A stretch of DNA of 64,000 nucleotides, from positions 31,864,745 through 31,928,744 of the forward strand of contig CM075102.1 of NCBI GenBank assembly GCA_037576195.1. Reading direction: 5' to 3'. A model generated the notes under the pieces. That model made no database searches. It saw only the letters and a list, made by a program, of their open reading frames with translations, and was not told the DNA's origin. The DNA comes from Phytoseiulus persimilis (Eukaryota; Arthropoda; Arachnida; Mesostigmata; Phytoseiidae). The first letter of the stretch is position 1. Every line of letters begins with the position of its first letter. This document shows positions 63,110 through 64,000 of this stretch, one piece after another. The position numbers and the translations under genes are program-made.

Positions 63110-63840
63110 GCTATCATAACAGCGTCTTCCAATCATCTGCGTTTATTCTGGAGCATGAGACTACAGTTGATGAGTTTAGCACACGTGAATGGAATGGGTT
63201 CATCTACATCGGAATAGCGACGCGAACATAGACGATATTGATCGACCAATAGAACGGTCGATTCTCAACACTCAAACATGGAGATACATTGGAAGAACGA
63301 GGGGGAATGAGGAGTTTTCCCTGAGCTAGAGGATTGAGACCACAACGGAAATGTGTTCGGCTCCTAAGAGTCCAGCTTAAGTTAATCCGAGACCGCACAG
63401 TTGACGAAGACAAAACATTGACACAGTGCAAATCAACGGAGTTCCGCCTAGAGCACCGCCGGAACGTCTCGCACGGATGATAATTCCTGCGTCAGCAAAC
63501 CCGTCCGCGGTCCCCACGAACACTACCCGAGAAGGAGACACCTTGCGATGAGAAATAAATTTCCTGTTCTAAGGCTGGTTTCTTTCATGGGGAGTATTTT
63601 TCACAGGCACTCCGAAGCGGTGGCCTGTGTATTGATAGGGTGTATCCTCCTGCCACCTCCCACCAACATTAAGATATTTGTCCGTGTGTTGGGGACCTGC
63701 AGGCGAACAAAGCTTTCAGTTAATTTTCCACGCTGGGAGCCCACGCCTCACAAACATTGACGTCACCCACGGTGAAGCGCGTGACAGAGTTGAGAAATAG
63801 CCCTCTCTCTTGGATCAGACGCAGCAATGTGAAGACATCA
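63110..63840. other. Interval after EEFSEC, nothing supported
   Basis: Short ORFs only; no clear AATAAA on the plus strand immediately after EEFSEC. Confidence 0.4.
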
Positions 63841-64000
63841 CTCACAGTCAATGGGGGACGGGAAAGTCCCTGGTCCCTTGGAGTCAGGTTGAATGTTTCC
63901 GTAGGCGGCGGGACTCCTGTAACCAGTCGCGTATCCGTAGTGCTGCCCTTGACCGCCTCCGTAGGCGCCGTAGTCGCCCTTCCGGAACTTTCGCAGGCCC
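63841..64000 (-). CDS. Partial Gly/Tyr-rich protein, C-terminal part, cut by the window edge
   Basis: The minus frame is open from the right edge to about 63841 and reads RKFRKGDYGAYGGGQGQHYG, then ATGYRSPAAYG and a Pro-rich end. It either stops at TGA after IDCE or splices at GTGAGT just before. Gly/Tyr-rich tails occur in cuticular and some vesicle membrane proteins; the family cannot be told from this fragment. Confidence 0.45.

Overview
The window is nuclear DNA of an arthropod, most likely a mite or another chelicerate. The genes are split by short introns (mostly about 60-150 bp), and the set contains an arthropod-type tailless nuclear receptor and a stoned/stonin gene. Base composition is roughly balanced. 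The mite assignment is inference; arthropod is well supported.

Layout, left to right. (1) 57-3533, minus: a six-exon gene for a 909-residue secreted, charged, low-complexity protein of no family I recognise. (2) 5619-8431, plus: UTP25, an 18S rRNA processing factor, five exons. (3) 10613-12325, minus: a DGAT2/MOGAT-type acyltransferase, six exons. (4) About 12.3-27 kb: gene-poor DNA upstream of tailless, with only weak coding candidates. (5) 27000-37101, plus: tailless (NR2E1 type), seven exons over 10 kb, with a polyglutamine tract in exon 1, candidate antisense ORFs in two introns, and a 146-codon in-frame open extension after its stop. (6) 37.5-43.7 kb: repeat-rich DNA with a terminal-inverted-repeat element, a 45-bp minisatellite and a cluster of hairpins. 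(7) 43769-46373, plus: CDC5L, three exons. (8) 48289-55849, minus: stoned/stonin, 22 exons joined here in one frame (1456 residues), carrying both DPF and NPF endocytic motifs ahead of a mu-homology domain. (9) 56-60.6 kb: weak minus-strand coding segments, a perfect 36-bp palindrome and a diverged second copy of the inverted-repeat element. (10) 61219-63103, plus: EEFSEC, the selenocysteine-specific elongation factor. (11) Right edge, minus: the end of a Gly/Tyr-rich gene.

The six well-supported genes serve unrelated housekeeping, developmental and synaptic functions and do not form a pathway. All their exon phases were checked by hand and close without a frame break. No CRISPR array, operon, phage or complete autonomous transposon was found. 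The main things to follow up are the tailless post-stop ORF, the single-frame stoned gene, the intron-encoded membrane segment in the secreted-protein gene, and the minisatellite/hairpin cluster.
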